Shown here: piece after piece, positions 1 through 9,141 of the stretch
Layout of the letters: every line of letters begins with the position of its first letter
How positions within the stretch are numbered: position 1 is the first letter of the stretch
Virus record (IMG/VR): IMGVR_UViG_3300035698_004396
Coordinates: 1-38,166 of that record
DNA from: a virus
DNA: 38,166 nt
Direction: 5' to 3' (one strand)
Program-made: the position numbers and the translations under genes
The notes under the pieces: model-generated
Told to the model about the DNA's origin: nothing
Database searches by the model: none
Seen by the model: the letters and a program-made list of their open reading frames with translations, nothing else

Positions 1-2
1 CC

Positions 3-371
3 CCAGGCCCTAATAATCAGTTGTTAATAAAAACTGCTGCACAAGTAGAACAAACACTTGAAGCAGTTAAATCGTTGCAGAGTAGATGGTTTATTGACCA
101 TGATACTATTATACGAATAACCCAAGTATGCAAAGATAGAGATAAACTTCTTGAAGATATTGCAAAGGTTTCTGCTGGTAAAGCTGACGGTGTTACAGTT
201 CAAACATTAGCTAACACTGTTAGTGATTTAGCAGAGGCCGTACAGAAAAATACTACGTCTATAGCAGATAATTCAAAGACAATTCTAAAATACGTTGTTG
301 TTGTAACAGGCATTGTAGTTGCTGTTGTTCAGGGGGCCATACAAGTAGCTAAGTCATTAGGGGTATTCTAG
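3..371 (+). CDS. Partial small membrane-anchored phage protein (5' end outside window)
   Basis: The frame is open to the window edge. A TTG at 21 is possible but has no Shine-Dalgarno sequence, so the gene most likely starts upstream and is cut here. The visible part is a helical, polar stretch rich in Lys, Glu, Asp and Asn that looks like a coiled coil, followed by one C-terminal hydrophobic segment (YVVVVTGIVVAVVQ) and a short tail. This coiled coil plus membrane anchor layout is common in phage lysis or tail-associated accessory proteins. It ends 9 bp before the holin-like gene, with which it is probably cotranscribed. Function is not established. Confidence 0.6.
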   Translation, partial: PGPNNQLLIKTAAQVEQTLEAVKSLQSRWFIDHDTIIRITQVCKDRDKLLEDIAKVSAGKADGVTVQTLANTVSDLAEAVQKNTTSIADNSKTILKYVVVVTGIVVAVVQGAIQVAKSLGVF

Positions 372-380
372 GAGAGTAAC

Positions 381-644
381 ATGGAAGATTTTATGGTTTT
401 TGGTATTGCAGGAGCTCTGGTTGTTAAGCGTCTAGTAGATTTGCTAAAGTATCTTGGTATGGATTCTAAATACGGTTTGCTTTCTGCATTTATTGTAGCA
501 GTGTGTCCGCTTATTGCTAATGAGACTGCTATAATGTATCCTGCATTTCAGGTATGGTACGAACGTATATGGACTATTCTATTCTCAGCACTGCTGGCCG
601 CTGAGACATACGATGCACAAAGGCATCTACGCGCTAGAAGCTAG
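381..644 (+). CDS. Small multi-pass membrane protein, holin-like
   Basis: A protein of 87 residues with an ATG start preceded by GGAGAGTAAC. It has about three hydrophobic stretches: residues 4-25, roughly 32-47 around FIVAVCPLIA, and about 62-73 around WTILFSALLAA. The tail is charged and Arg-rich (DAQRHLRARS). Small size, several membrane segments and a charged C-terminus match phage holins, which open the inner membrane for the lysin. It is the last rightward gene before a strong terminator, as expected at the end of a lysis block. No lysin lies inside the window, so the holin call rests on shape and position only. Confidence 0.5.
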   Translation: MEDFMVFGIAGALVVKRLVDLLKYLGMDSKYGLLSAFIVAVCPLIANETAIMYPAFQVWYERIWTILFSALLAAETYDAQRHLRARS

Positions 645-680
645 TTTATGGTACGTTTTCTGACGTGCTGTTTACTATAT

Positions 681-708
681 GGTAGGGTTGAGTCCCCCTA
701 GCCCTACC
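681..708. terminator. Hairpin after the holin-like gene
   Basis: GGTAGGG (681-687) pairs with CCCTACC (702-708) around a 14-nt loop. It is followed by AAAAG and then by a second, stronger hairpin. Confidence 0.5.
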
Positions 709-714
709 AAAAGC

Positions 715-754
715 ATAGGAGGGAGTACAATGATGTACTCTCTCCTATTCTTTT
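715..754 (+). terminator. Rho-independent terminator between convergent operons
   Basis: A 15-bp stem with one G-T pair: ATAGGAGGGAGTACA (715-729) and TGTACTCTCTCCTAT (734-748), with a 4-nt loop, followed by TCTTTT. On the minus strand the same stem is followed by GCTTTT, so it can also end the leftward helicase transcript. It lies exactly between the rightward lysis-type genes and the leftward replication genes. Confidence 0.8.
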
Positions 755-2411
755 ACAACATCAACTTCAAAACATTTAATGCATGTGTATAAAGCATGTC
801 TGATAGTATTTCATTAGTCATTAGTTTTTTGGATGTAACAATTTCATCTACAATATCATCTACAGTACCTGGACAATGCAAGATAGTTACAAGGCATTGC
901 TCAGTTTGGCCGTATCTGTCTACTCTACCTATAGCTTGCTGTTGCACAGAGTAACTATAGTGTTGTTCTATAAATATAACTTGATGTGCAGCAGTAAGTG
1001 TTACAGATTCGCCACCTGCCTGGATAGTTGCTATAACTATTTGAATATTGCCTTCTTGAAACTCGCGTACTGTAAAATAGCGTTCTTCTGCTGATTGCTG
1101 CCCTATAATAATTTGATGTGTAATGTTTAGTTTTGCTAATCGTTTCTGTAGCGCAAATACAGTTGCTCTAAACAAAGCAAACACAACAAATTGTTCACCC
1201 TGTGCATCCGTAATAATATCTACTACTGCATCTAGTTTGGATGAAATATCTATCTCATCTAATGTTGCAGTAGTACTGACAATTTGTCTTAGTTTCATAA
1301 GCTGTGATCCGGCAGTTATTGCAAAATCAAATGTACCATCAGTCCGCTGCAACATCATGTACTTTAGCATATCTTTATACATAGCCTGTTGCTTGCTTGT
1401 TAATGGCACAGGGTAGCGTTTTATTCTTGGTGGTAGTACTTGTCTATACTTTTCATTAGAGCGCATAAGCATATATCTAGAAAGCTCTCTTTGTAAAAGC
1501 ACTGTATTTTTTACAGAGTCTCCTATAACAATATGATTAAACCCATTCCAATCTACTGTGTAGTTTACGTATAGTTCGTAGAATCTCCAATAAGATGGAA
1601 AAGAGTTAGGTGCTAACAAATGTAGCAGAGCCCACAAATCTGCTGGTGATTTACTTATTGGTGATGCAGTCATAAAGACTACATGCCTACCAATAATATG
1701 CTCCATAGCTTTCCATGTTTTTGTAGTTCTATTCTTAAGTCTGTGTGCTTCATCTGCAATAACCCAATTCCATGGGATTATTTGCAATTCAGGCATTAGT
1801 CTTAACAATGCCCAATTGATAATTAAAAATCCCTTAGTCTGTTTGAATTGCGCATACGTTTCTTTTCTAGTGGCTGCTTCTACTACTGTACGAGTTTGTC
1901 CTGGGAACCATTTTTCTATCTCGTCTCGCCACCACCACTTAGCGGAGTTAGTGCAAATTACTAGTACATATGCAGACTCATTAGATAGCTGAACAGCCTC
2001 TACAACCTGTGCAGTTTTTCCAAGTCCTACAGAGTCTGCAAGAATGCAGCGTTTATATTGTTGTAGAAATTTAATACCAACACGTTGATATCCAGTAAGT
2101 CTTTTGTCAGAATTGGCAATTTCAATATCTTCTAGTTTAGCTAAGTCTGTAGCTTGTTTCTCAAGTGCTACTGCCTTTGTATACCAAGTAGACACAGCAT
2201 CAGAAACATTTTTAAGTTTTACACACTCAAGAACAAGCTCTAATAGTCTTACTTCTTTAGGCATATAAAGTATATGATTTCTATAAGAGCTACCAGGGAT
2301 GTCTACAAGTTTTGAATAATTTTGTTTGGACAATCCTGTAATAGCTAAATTTTCATGAGCCCTCTTTGATACCTTACCAAATGTTATTACACAGGTTCTT
2401 GTTTCTTGCAT
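753..2411 (-). CDS. SNF2-family superfamily 2 DNA helicase/translocase
   Basis: A protein of 552 residues. It has Walker A DSVGLGKT (126-133), the DEAH box in IADEAHRLKN (220-223), motif III TAS (248-250) and, near residue 495, motif VI QQAIGRVDRYGQT. The two RecA-like lobes and the GLGKT/DEAH/GRxxRxGQ set are typical of SNF2-type translocases, which use ATP to move on double-stranded DNA. In phages these are usually linked to replication, recombination or fork remodelling. It is the last gene of the leftward replication cluster. Its ATG start at 2411 overlaps the end of the RuvC-like gene by 25 bp. Confidence 0.92.
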   Translation of the reverse strand: MQETRTCVITFGKVSKRAHENLAITGLSKQNYSKLVDIPGSSYRNHILYMPKEVRLLELVLECVKLKNVSDAVSTWYTKAVALEKQATDLAKLEDIEIANSDKRLTGYQRVGIKFLQQYKRCILADSVGLGKTAQVVEAVQLSNESAYVLVICTNSAKWWWRDEIEKWFPGQTRTVVEAATRKETYAQFKQTKGFLIINWALLRLMPELQIIPWNWVIADEAHRLKNRTTKTWKAMEHIIGRHVVFMTASPISKSPADLWALLHLLAPNSFPSYWRFYELYVNYTVDWNGFNHIVIGDSVKNTVLLQRELSRYMLMRSNEKYRQVLPPRIKRYPVPLTSKQQAMYKDMLKYMMLQRTDGTFDFAITAGSQLMKLRQIVSTTATLDEIDISSKLDAVVDIITDAQGEQFVVFALFRATVFALQKRLAKLNITHQIIIGQQSAEERYFTVREFQEGNIQIVIATIQAGGESVTLTAAHQVIFIEQHYSYSVQQQAIGRVDRYGQTEQCLVTILHCPGTVDDIVDEIVTSKKLMTNEILSDMLYTHALNVLKLML

Positions 2412-2824
2412 TTAGGGTACCTCAAATATTGCATATACTTATTTATCTGTTTTGCATCAGTACGCTGCAAGTACCTAATACCGTGTTTAATTGCATCTCT
2501 AGAATGCCTATCAATTCCTTTAATTCTATCTAGTGGAACACCTGTACGAATGGATGGTACTTGCATAACACAAAGTATATCATAGAAGTCAGCTAGGTAT
2601 TTTATTACCCCAATTACTTGTGAAGCTGGAAAATCATTTCCAATAAGATGCTTTGCTGCACCAGCACGCAGATGAAAAGATTCACATACGATGGTACTTG
2701 GATTGTGCAGTTCAATTAGTGTATTTATATCGTTCCACATAAAAAATGAACCACCAAGAATTTTACCATCTGATAGGACACCCCAACCAGTAGTTTTACC
2801 TGGATCAAAACAGAGAACTGTCAC
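2387..2824 (-). CDS. RuvC-like Holliday junction resolvase
   Basis: RuvC/RNase H-fold nuclease of about 145 residues. The N-terminal VLCFDPGKTTGWGV holds the first catalytic Asp, IVCESFH the Glu, and HSRDAIKHGIRY near the C-terminus the last acidic and basic residues, in the order expected for RuvC-like resolvases that cleave branched DNA before packaging. A longer frame reaches 2893, but I prefer GTG at 2824: it overlaps the upstream stop as GTGA, is preceded by GGGGG, and places the start directly before the first beta strand. Its 3' end overlaps the SNF2 gene. Confidence 0.85.
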   Translation of the reverse strand: MTVLCFDPGKTTGWGVLSDGKILGGSFFMWNDINTLIELHNPSTIVCESFHLRAGAAKHLIGNDFPASQVIGVIKYLADFYDILCVMQVPSIRTGVPLDRIKGIDRHSRDAIKHGIRYLQRTDAKQINKYMQYLRYPKCKKQEPV

Positions 2825-3033
2825 TCTACCCCCAAATGAACTTTTGTATGTTGTTCTGTTAGTGACTCTACTTCTATGATATATTTTGAACAACTTTCTT
2901 GATTAAGTTCTATAGGATCAACAAGCTTTACTTTACCAGTGTTACACCACCGATAGACTGTAGAGATATGAATTGCGAACATCTCACTCGCTTCTAATGG
3001 TGTTACATATTGCTTCTTTCCAATAACTATCAT
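2821..3033 (-). CDS. Small MerR/excisionase-like helix-turn-helix protein
   Basis: A protein of about 70 residues. YVTPLEASEMFAIHISTVYRWCNTG followed by a KVKLVD wing matches the helix-turn-helix of excisionase/MerR-like DNA binders (HTH_17 type). ATG at 3033, preceded by GAGAGGCACC, is preferred over the TTG at 3045, which has no ribosome site. It sits between the polymerase and the resolvase and overlaps the resolvase start by GTGA, so it is translated with the replication genes. Its target is unknown. A regulator or replication accessory role is an inference. (The motif is 25 residues at about 8-32.). Confidence 0.8.
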   Translation of the reverse strand: MIVIGKKQYVTPLEASEMFAIHISTVYRWCNTGKVKLVDPIELNQESCSKYIIEVESLTEQHTKVHLGVE

Positions 3034-3041
3034 GGTGCCTC

Positions 3042-5420
3042 TCAATCTGCAAGTACATAAGTGGACATTTGCTTCTTGTCGTAAGCGTACCCAGTATCAA
3101 TATCTACACCAGCAGTAAATGTTTCTCCAAGTAGCGTAGTACCTGCTGCTAAAAGCTCTGAACTAATTCGGCGTGCCACTGTTGCGAGATGTTCTTTTTT
3201 GAATTCCACTAGTAGAGAATCATGGGTTGGGAACAAAATCCATCCACCATATTCACCTATCCATTTATTAACATTAATCAAACTTAGCAAACACAAATCA
3301 GAACTCATACCCTGAATAGGTGCATTGACTGCTTGTCGTCTAATAGATGACCAATTATCATCTAGAATTAGAGGAAAGCGTCTACGTCTACCTGTGGGTG
3401 TTTTTACGTAGCCTAACTGTGCGGCCATACGATATTGTTCTTTTATCCAGTCAGCAACACCAAGAAACTTAATTACCAGATTTCTAATACGTGTTGCTTC
3501 TTGCATATGGACACCCAGTGACTTAGCAAGGTTAGCTGCGCCACCACCATAGGCTATACCAAAATTAATACGCTTAACAGTTACCCTATGTTTATCAGGA
3601 TCATATGCATCCTCATAGACTTTCTCACCAATATAGTTATGTGGATCACCGTTCTGTGCATACAGTTCTAGCATTGGTTTAGAATCAGCTAGTGCAGCCA
3701 ACACACGTAGCTCGGATGCTTTATAGTCAATTGTAAGAAGTATGTTTCCTTCCTCTGGTGTAATTAGACTTCGCATAGGCCCTGTGCGTGGCAAATTCAT
3801 AATATTGGGACTACTACCAGCTAGTCTACCTGTAACTGTACCAAACAACTGAAGTCCTGGATGAATCCTACCGTCTGATTCTGGTATAAAGTTTTTAAGA
3901 TACGTATTAACAAGCTGCTGTGCATGTCTATATTCTAATAGTAACTTTGTAAATGCAGTACATTTATAGTCTCCGTAAGCCAATCTCTGTAGTTGATCCT
4001 TAGCAGATGTATAGTCACTTCTACCATATGGTACTGCTGGAGCTTCTTCAAGTAACTCTTTAGGCAACGGTGTTGTTTTTGAAAATGGTGGAGCTTTATA
4101 GTAATCGTACAGCCAGTGTTTAACTTGCTTTGGTGATCTAGGATTAAACTCTGTGTCTCCGATCATTTTCTGCATATCTTCTAGTCGATCTAAAAGTTTT
4201 TCCTCATACTCATCTTGAACATCCCACAAATTCTCTATATCAATATGCACACCAGAGATAGCCATATCTGATAAAGCATTTGTTCCTGGAATAAGCAATG
4301 TAGTATACAGCTTGTCTAAGTCTGGCTCTGCTGTTATCTGTGGACGAAACAGTTCATGCAATCTAAAACCATAAGCTGTGTCTCTAGAGTTATAACTCCA
4401 CAGTATTTCTGGTGGTACTTTATCATATGAATCGACTTTAGGATTCTTAACCCACTTTTTTATTCCCACTTCCCAGTCAGGAACTCTAAGTAGTTTTAAT
4501 GCTAATTTTTTTAACCCATGTGTACCAATTCTTTCATCTAGTGTATAGTGCTCTAACAATGTATCTTCTGAAATGTGTATTTTAACTCCAAGCTGTGCAA
4601 AAACACGTGCTGTATCGAATTGAGTATTATGCCCACCCCAATGTACACGTTGTAAAGCGCTTACATTTTTCCAAGCAGTAATAACTTCAGGTTCGTATAG
4701 TAACTCTTTAGGAATTACAACACTATGGTTAGGACCACACGAAAAAGAAGCGCATAAAATCGTAGTGTCGATAACTTTTAAACTAGAGGTTTCAATATCA
4801 AAGTAAACAAAATTTTCGTTACTCAAACCAATAAAAAATTGTACCGCTTCTTCAACTGTCGTCAATACTTTGTAATCTGTAAATGCTGGTTCTAGTTGTT
4901 CTCTAGGCCCACCATCACGCAATGCTTCTTCTATTTCTTCAGAGAAGTCAGACCAAGCAGATACATTTCTTAGTACATATGCAGGATGATAAGTTGCAAT
5001 TACTTTAATTCCATGCCAGTTTGTAACTGTGCCATGCAATTTGCTTATCTTTGGTTTCTGTACACCCAGACCTAACAATGCTGAATTGCCTAATGCAATA
5101 ATAACTTTAATACCGTGCTCTTCAAATTCTTGTTGTAGTATACCACTACAGCAGGAAATACATTCAGCTTTATCTACTGAGTTTGGAATAAAACACTTAC
5201 AGGCATTAGTATAATAATAGCTATCTGGATTTTTACCACACGCAGTAATAGTTTTTCTTAATAGCTGTCCTGAAGGGCCAACGTATAATCTACCCTGTTG
5301 AACTTCTTGTCTTCCTGGTGCCTCACCAAGAAAAGCTATTGTTGCAGTATCTGGGCCATTTGGTTTTACATATTTATCTAAGTCATGCAGCGGACAGGCA
5401 GCACAGTTATGCTTCACCAT
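3042..5420 (-). CDS. Uracil-DNA glycosylase (family 4) fused to family A DNA polymerase with 3'-5' exonuclease
   Basis: A protein of 792 residues with three domains. The first 160 residues resemble iron-sulfur family 4 UDGs: CAAC (6-9), GEAPG (32-36), TNACKC (71-76), a Cys group at 87-91 and the HPA motif (145-147). A DEDD exonuclease follows: D208/E210 in YFDIETSS, D269 and Y343-D347. The polymerase domain has motif A with D565 (TIDYKASE), motif B R612-K616-F620-Y624, and motif C H733-D734-S735. All catalytic residues look intact. F620 matches the Phe of E. coli Pol I that disfavours dideoxynucleotides. The fusion recalls SPO1 DNA polymerase, for which UDG family 4 was once named. Start ATG is preceded by AGGA. 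Confidence 0.95.
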   Translation of the reverse strand: MVKHNCAACPLHDLDKYVKPNGPDTATIAFLGEAPGRQEVQQGRLYVGPSGQLLRKTITACGKNPDSYYYTNACKCFIPNSVDKAECISCCSGILQQEFEEHGIKVIIALGNSALLGLGVQKPKISKLHGTVTNWHGIKVIATYHPAYVLRNVSAWSDFSEEIEEALRDGGPREQLEPAFTDYKVLTTVEEAVQFFIGLSNENFVYFDIETSSLKVIDTTILCASFSCGPNHSVVIPKELLYEPEVITAWKNVSALQRVHWGGHNTQFDTARVFAQLGVKIHISEDTLLEHYTLDERIGTHGLKKLALKLLRVPDWEVGIKKWVKNPKVDSYDKVPPEILWSYNSRDTAYGFRLHELFRPQITAEPDLDKLYTTLLIPGTNALSDMAISGVHIDIENLWDVQDEYEEKLLDRLEDMQKMIGDTEFNPRSPKQVKHWLYDYYKAPPFSKTTPLPKELLEEAPAVPYGRSDYTSAKDQLQRLAYGDYKCTAFTKLLLEYRHAQQLVNTYLKNFIPESDGRIHPGLQLFGTVTGRLAGSSPNIMNLPRTGPMRSLITPEEGNILLTIDYKASELRVLAALADSKPMLELYAQNGDPHNYIGEKVYEDAYDPDKHRVTVKRINFGIAYGGGAANLAKSLGVHMQEATRIRNLVIKFLGVADWIKEQYRMAAQLGYVKTPTGRRRRFPLILDDNWSSIRRQAVNAPIQGMSSDLCLLSLINVNKWIGEYGGWILFPTHDSLLVEFKKEHLATVARRISSELLAAGTTLLGETFTAGVDIDTGYAYDKKQMSTYVLAD

Positions 5421-5817
5421 ATCGTCCTAAACTAGCTACTAATTTGTTTACTGCCTTAGCAAGGTTTGAAAAGTATTCATCTTCCAAATCGCTATCAGAA
5501 TTTTCAGCAAGCGTCAGTAGTTCAGCAACATCAAATTTTGTAGGTGGATAACGTCCATCACATACACAACGAGTAATTTCAATAAGCTCGTGTAAACCAT
5601 CTTCTGTATAGGCATGTTCAGTTATTGCTACAGGCTGTGGAATACCGTCAGGTCCAATAACTGCAACACTAAGTATATACAGTGATCTATTATTGAATAA
5701 CTCAGCATAAGCTAACTGTTTGTTATTTGTATTCCAAACAAAGCCTTCGTCTGTTTCAAGCCAGCGTAACCTACCAGACTCAGTATAACATAAACCGTAT
5801 AATACTTCGCTATTCAT
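5407..5817 (-). CDS. Hypothetical phage protein between primase and polymerase
   Basis: A protein of about 136 residues that I do not recognise. It looks like a beta-rich N-terminal half (YGLCYTESGRLRWLETDEG, SLYILSVAVIGPDG) and an acidic helical C-terminus (AENSDSDLEDEYFSNLAKA). ATG at 5817 has GAAGG upstream and overlaps the stop of the preceding gene. The alternative TTG at 5841 lies inside that gene and has no clear ribosome site. The 3' end overlaps the polymerase start by 14 bp, so coupled translation and a replication-accessory role are plausible, but unproven. Confidence 0.8.
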   Translation of the reverse strand: MNSEVLYGLCYTESGRLRWLETDEGFVWNTNNKQLAYAELFNNRSLYILSVAVIGPDGIPQPVAITEHAYTEDGLHELIEITRCVCDGRYPPTKFDVAELLTLAENSDSDLEDEYFSNLAKAVNKLVASLGRYGEA

Positions 5818-6136
5818 TGGTAGCCTTCTCTTCCTGTGCAAATTTGCCTCTAAGACGCAAACACTCTAATATACCTGCATCTGTGGATGCTTCATACTTA
5901 TGTTCAGCTAAAATAGCGTCAAGACTTGCCCATGCAATAAGATGACTTTCATCAGACCATTGCGCATGTGCATAGTAAATTGCAGCATATTGCAATTCAA
6001 TTTCTTGAATAAGAGCGTCAGCTTCCATTAAAATTACAGTACAAGCTATATTCTGTTCTTTAGTTATACGTCTATCTGCTAGTAAATTTACTGCAAAGGC
6101 TATTTTCTGCTTAGCACGTGTTGCATCCATTAGCAA
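5810..6136 (-). CDS. Hypothetical small helical protein
   Basis: A protein of about 108 residues, mainly helical by sequence (MDATRAKQKIAFAVNLLAD, LMEADALIQEIELQY), with no motif I recognise. The start is ambiguous. TTG at 6136 directly follows the primase stop with GAGGAG 5 nt upstream. ATG at 6130 is 11 nt from the same site and would give 106 residues. It lies in the replication operon between primase-helicase and polymerase and overlaps the next gene by 8 bp. Confidence 0.75.
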   Translation of the reverse strand: MLMDATRAKQKIAFAVNLLADRRITKEQNIACTVILMEADALIQEIELQYAAIYYAHAQWSDESHLIAWASLDAILAEHKYEASTDAGILECLRLRGKFAQEEKATNE

Positions 6137-8677
6137 TTATTCTCCTCTATTGACAAATGTAATTGTTCTTTGTAGCAAGTCTAGTGCTTCAGGAACATCC
6201 ATTCCAATATCAAAACACTGTTTAACATTCACACCATACATTCTATGTGATCCACCACGATCATGTACTGCTTTTGTTTTTGGTCCAAGTACATAGTGTC
6301 CGTCTCCTGGAATATTAATAGACAGTTCCCGTAACTGTCTTTTAACTGCTGGACTATCCAATACTGCTTCTTTACGTACTAATCTTTCTCTACGCCACCA
6401 AGTTAGTGCCGTAGTCAAATGAAACCATAGCACACCTTCTTTATCATAGGTATACACAAATCTAGAACTAGCTTTAGCTGCTTCGTTAATAACATCCTCT
6501 ACAAAGCTATCAATAAGTATATACCCTCGGTCAGCATTTATATTTTGAGTAGCGTTTAAATTAATCATTAGCATATCTGCAATTATAGGGTTAATACTTA
6601 CATTATGCTCTATCATAAATGCTTCATACATACGAACACCAAACAGAATAGTAGCAAAGTTTCTGTGCGTTCTTTCGTCTATCTTACGTTTAGCTTTTAG
6701 TGCGTCTACTTCAGCATAGGCTCTATTCCATAACGCTAAGATTTGTTCTGTGCTATGTTTAAGTGTGTACCTGATATACGGCAATGCAAAGGTATTTAAA
6801 TCCTCAGATGTCAAGCTCATAAATGCTTCATACTGGGCTGTGCCTTGCATAATTGTTCTTGGTGTCATACCTATAATAATTGATCTACGCTGCACAGCAG
6901 GGTCAGCAACAATATCCTCACCACTAAGTACCACAGGTGCATGTAGTGGATAGTCAACTGTAGTTTGAGATGCTCTACCACGTGAATCATGCCCAACATC
7001 ATAGGATAACAACAGGATACGCAACAAAGCTTTCCAAGATGTTTCACCTAGTGATGTGCGTCTAAATTCAGCAAGACTTATAGGAATAGCATTTGTAGAC
7101 GCCAACAAAGACATTAACACAAAAGGTGTCGTACTACAATCTTCAGAGTGTGCTGGGTCTTCATACCCCAACAACGGCATAAACACAGCTTCTAGTGTAG
7201 CAGTTTTACCTGCTCCCGTTGTACCGTACAATGCAAGATGTGGAAATGAAATTCTATTAGCATTAAAAATAGGCTTACAAGGACAAGCCATAAACCATCC
7301 AAGAATCGGCCAAATAACATCTTCAGTATTTATCTTTGGCAGATTTTTATAGACTGTTTCAAATAGCCCTTGTGTTGCACCTTCTGGATACAGCACATTA
7401 GGAGAAGACCTACGTGTTGGTGTATACACAATAGGTGCATTATACGTGTCTAGAATTTCAGTTTCATTAAATGTAAAGTTTGGAGCAACCCATACATTAT
7501 CATGTCTACCAAGCACAGGGGTAGCTTTAGCTTTTGGTGATCCCAACTCCTTCCATTTTTTAACTAGGTATGGCAATAAAAACCGTACTTCTGTATCAGT
7601 ACCTAGCCATTGCCAAGCAGCCCTACCAAGTGTGCTCATAAGTGTTTCCACACGTAAAAAAGAACTTTTAGCTAGTTGCAATCCTTCCCATACATGCCCA
7701 TCTGCATGTATATCACCAAGAAAAACATCCTCTTCGTCTCCTTCTAACAATCGTCGTGGTTCAAATGTAAATGTAGATACTACATGCTGTCCCTTCCTTC
7801 CTACACCTATAACTGAATATGTGTCAGCTTCTTGAGAAAAACATGCTGCGGGGTCTGTTTCTATTTGATGTGCTACTTCACGATTCTTTAACTTTTCTAT
7901 TGTATTTGCTAAATAATCTTCTCCACGCTCTCTAGACTTACCGCCAATAACATTATATTCCCAAATTAATCGCATAGTCTGGTCAGTCATACCAAGTGAC
8001 TTTAGTTCTGTACCAACTGCCCAGTCTATACCAGAACGTGTTTTATCTTTTGAACTTGCCGATGCAGCACCTGTTAAAATACTTACACGTGTAGGAGTTG
8101 AAATTTTTGTAGCTCGTGTAATATCTGCTAGTTGATATTTAATTTCAGGGTGTTCTTCTACTACGGTACATTGAATAGGCTTAGCATCTTTATGATTGTA
8201 CGTTCCTGGTAGTCTCATAATACGACTTGCATCGTATACATGGTCTCCACCAATAGCTTCTGCTACTAGTTTTGCTGTATCACAAACACTCTTTGCAGGA
8301 TACAGTTTATCCAACAACCAATATGCATGATACCCATGACCAGAATCTACCACATATGTCGGTGGTAGTGTTAGTAAACTTATAGCTGTGCGTGATGAAA
8401 GCTTATCGTTATTAAAATCTTTTGCGTCTAGGTCAGCCCATATAACTCCTATATGTGATACATCTTCTGCTTTACCCGCACGATTTTTTCTAGATGCAAT
8501 ACCAAAATAACAATGTTCTGTATCTACAAATTCTTCTGCTTTTTCTAGTACTTGCAATGGATCATGATAGAAGAATTGTTGTGCTTCGCCTTCTCTAGAA
8601 ATTGTTCTTAATTCAATCCACGATTTTTGTGGTGCGTCTTTAAATATTGATAGTAATAATCCATGGTCATTTAGCAT
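6137..8677 (-). CDS. Primase-helicase: RepB/AEP-type primase domain plus P-loop ATPase
   Basis: A protein of 846 residues. The N-terminal 170 residues match archaeo-eukaryotic primases of the RepB/prim-pol kind: IWADLDAKD (D82, D84), VVDSGHGYHAYW (SGHG 112-115, H117), and D149 in YDASRIMRLPGTYNHK. A P-loop ATPase follows with Walker A LYGTTGAGKTA (GTTGAGKT 484-491) and a long C-terminal region of D5/VirE-like type. Such proteins make primers and unwind DNA at phage origins. The gene is preceded by a hairpin-bearing gap and followed without space by a small gene. The weak ribosome site (AAGG, 11 nt away) suggests modest translation. Confidence 0.88.
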   Translation of the reverse strand: MLNDHGLLLSIFKDAPQKSWIELRTISREGEAQQFFYHDPLQVLEKAEEFVDTEHCYFGIASRKNRAGKAEDVSHIGVIWADLDAKDFNNDKLSSRTAISLLTLPPTYVVDSGHGYHAYWLLDKLYPAKSVCDTAKLVAEAIGGDHVYDASRIMRLPGTYNHKDAKPIQCTVVEEHPEIKYQLADITRATKISTPTRVSILTGAASASSKDKTRSGIDWAVGTELKSLGMTDQTMRLIWEYNVIGGKSRERGEDYLANTIEKLKNREVAHQIETDPAACFSQEADTYSVIGVGRKGQHVVSTFTFEPRRLLEGDEEDVFLGDIHADGHVWEGLQLAKSSFLRVETLMSTLGRAAWQWLGTDTEVRFLLPYLVKKWKELGSPKAKATPVLGRHDNVWVAPNFTFNETEILDTYNAPIVYTPTRRSSPNVLYPEGATQGLFETVYKNLPKINTEDVIWPILGWFMACPCKPIFNANRISFPHLALYGTTGAGKTATLEAVFMPLLGYEDPAHSEDCSTTPFVLMSLLASTNAIPISLAEFRRTSLGETSWKALLRILLLSYDVGHDSRGRASQTTVDYPLHAPVVLSGEDIVADPAVQRRSIIIGMTPRTIMQGTAQYEAFMSLTSEDLNTFALPYIRYTLKHSTEQILALWNRAYAEVDALKAKRKIDERTHRNFATILFGVRMYEAFMIEHNVSINPIIADMLMINLNATQNINADRGYILIDSFVEDVINEAAKASSRFVYTYDKEGVLWFHLTTALTWWRRERLVRKEAVLDSPAVKRQLRELSINIPGDGHYVLGPKTKAVHDRGGSHRMYGVNVKQCFDIGMDVPEALDLLQRTITFVNRGE

Positions 8678-8707
8678 ATTCTAGAGACCTTATCTATATA
8701 GTAGACA

Positions 8708-8735
8708 GACTGGGCTAGTATTTCATAGCCCAGTC
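8708..8735. terminator. Perfect 10-bp stem-loop between DUF669-like and primase genes
   Basis: GACTGGGCTA (8708-8717) pairs exactly with TAGCCCAGTC (8726-8735) around an 8-nt loop. No clear T run follows on either strand, so it could be an attenuator, an mRNA processing or stability element, or a weak terminator that separates primase expression from the upstream recombination genes. Confidence 0.5.
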
Positions 8736-8754
8736 GTCCATTACGTGTTAATCT

Positions 8755-9141
8755 CTAGTCAGCAATACCTGCTTGCAATACCTTATCTACCTTTCCAGTT
8801 GTTTCACCTTGCCATTCATCCTCTACAATAACAAGAGTACACTGCATACCTACAAGGTCAACAGGTTCAAAGTCAACTTCTCCACTTAGCGCATCTTTAT
8901 CATAGCCTAGTGCAACGAGCAAATTTTTGAGCGTCCACAAAGACTGTGGTTGCAAAGAAGTATTGTAGTAAACTTTACGCCCTACAAACTCTTCAGGTTC
9001 AACAATACTAAATTCCCAAGAAATTGTATCGTTTCCTGCTTTAGATTTCTTAAAATTTGGTTTGGCTACAACAGCTTGGTAATACCCAGGGGGCAGCGCT
9101 TCAAACGACTTCACACTAGACATATCTACATGAATTGGCAT
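8755..9141 (-). CDS. DUF669-like protein, probable ssDNA-binding partner of Sak4
   Basis: A protein of about 128 residues resembling DUF669 proteins of phage replication modules: LPPGYYQAVVAKPNFKKS near the N-terminus, then WEFSIVEPEEFVGRKVYYN and SLWTLKNLLVALGYD, with a beta-rich end VGMQCTLVIVEDEW. Members usually sit beside RecA-like or annealing proteins and are thought to bind single-stranded DNA. Here the gene directly follows the Sak4-like ATPase. ATG at 9141 is preceded by AAAGGAACCGTA; a TTG at 9156 lacks a ribosome site. The leader contains an ATG-TAA start-stop element. Confidence 0.75.
   Translation of the reverse strand: MPIHVDMSSVKSFEALPPGYYQAVVAKPNFKKSKAGNDTISWEFSIVEPEEFVGRKVYYNTSLQPQSLWTLKNLLVALGYDKDALSGEVDFEPVDLVGMQCTLVIVEDEWQGETTGKVDKVLQAGIAD

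Noticed and set aside
2824-2893. 23-residue N-terminal extension of the RuvC-like protein
   Set aside because: It lies wholly inside the HTH gene, has no ribosome site, and the GTG at 2824 has GGGGG plus a GTGA junction.
1-3000. CTAG seemed very frequent, possibly a sign of special restriction or repair context
   Set aside because: About 11 copies in the first 3 kb is what the local base composition predicts (about 10), so there is no excess.
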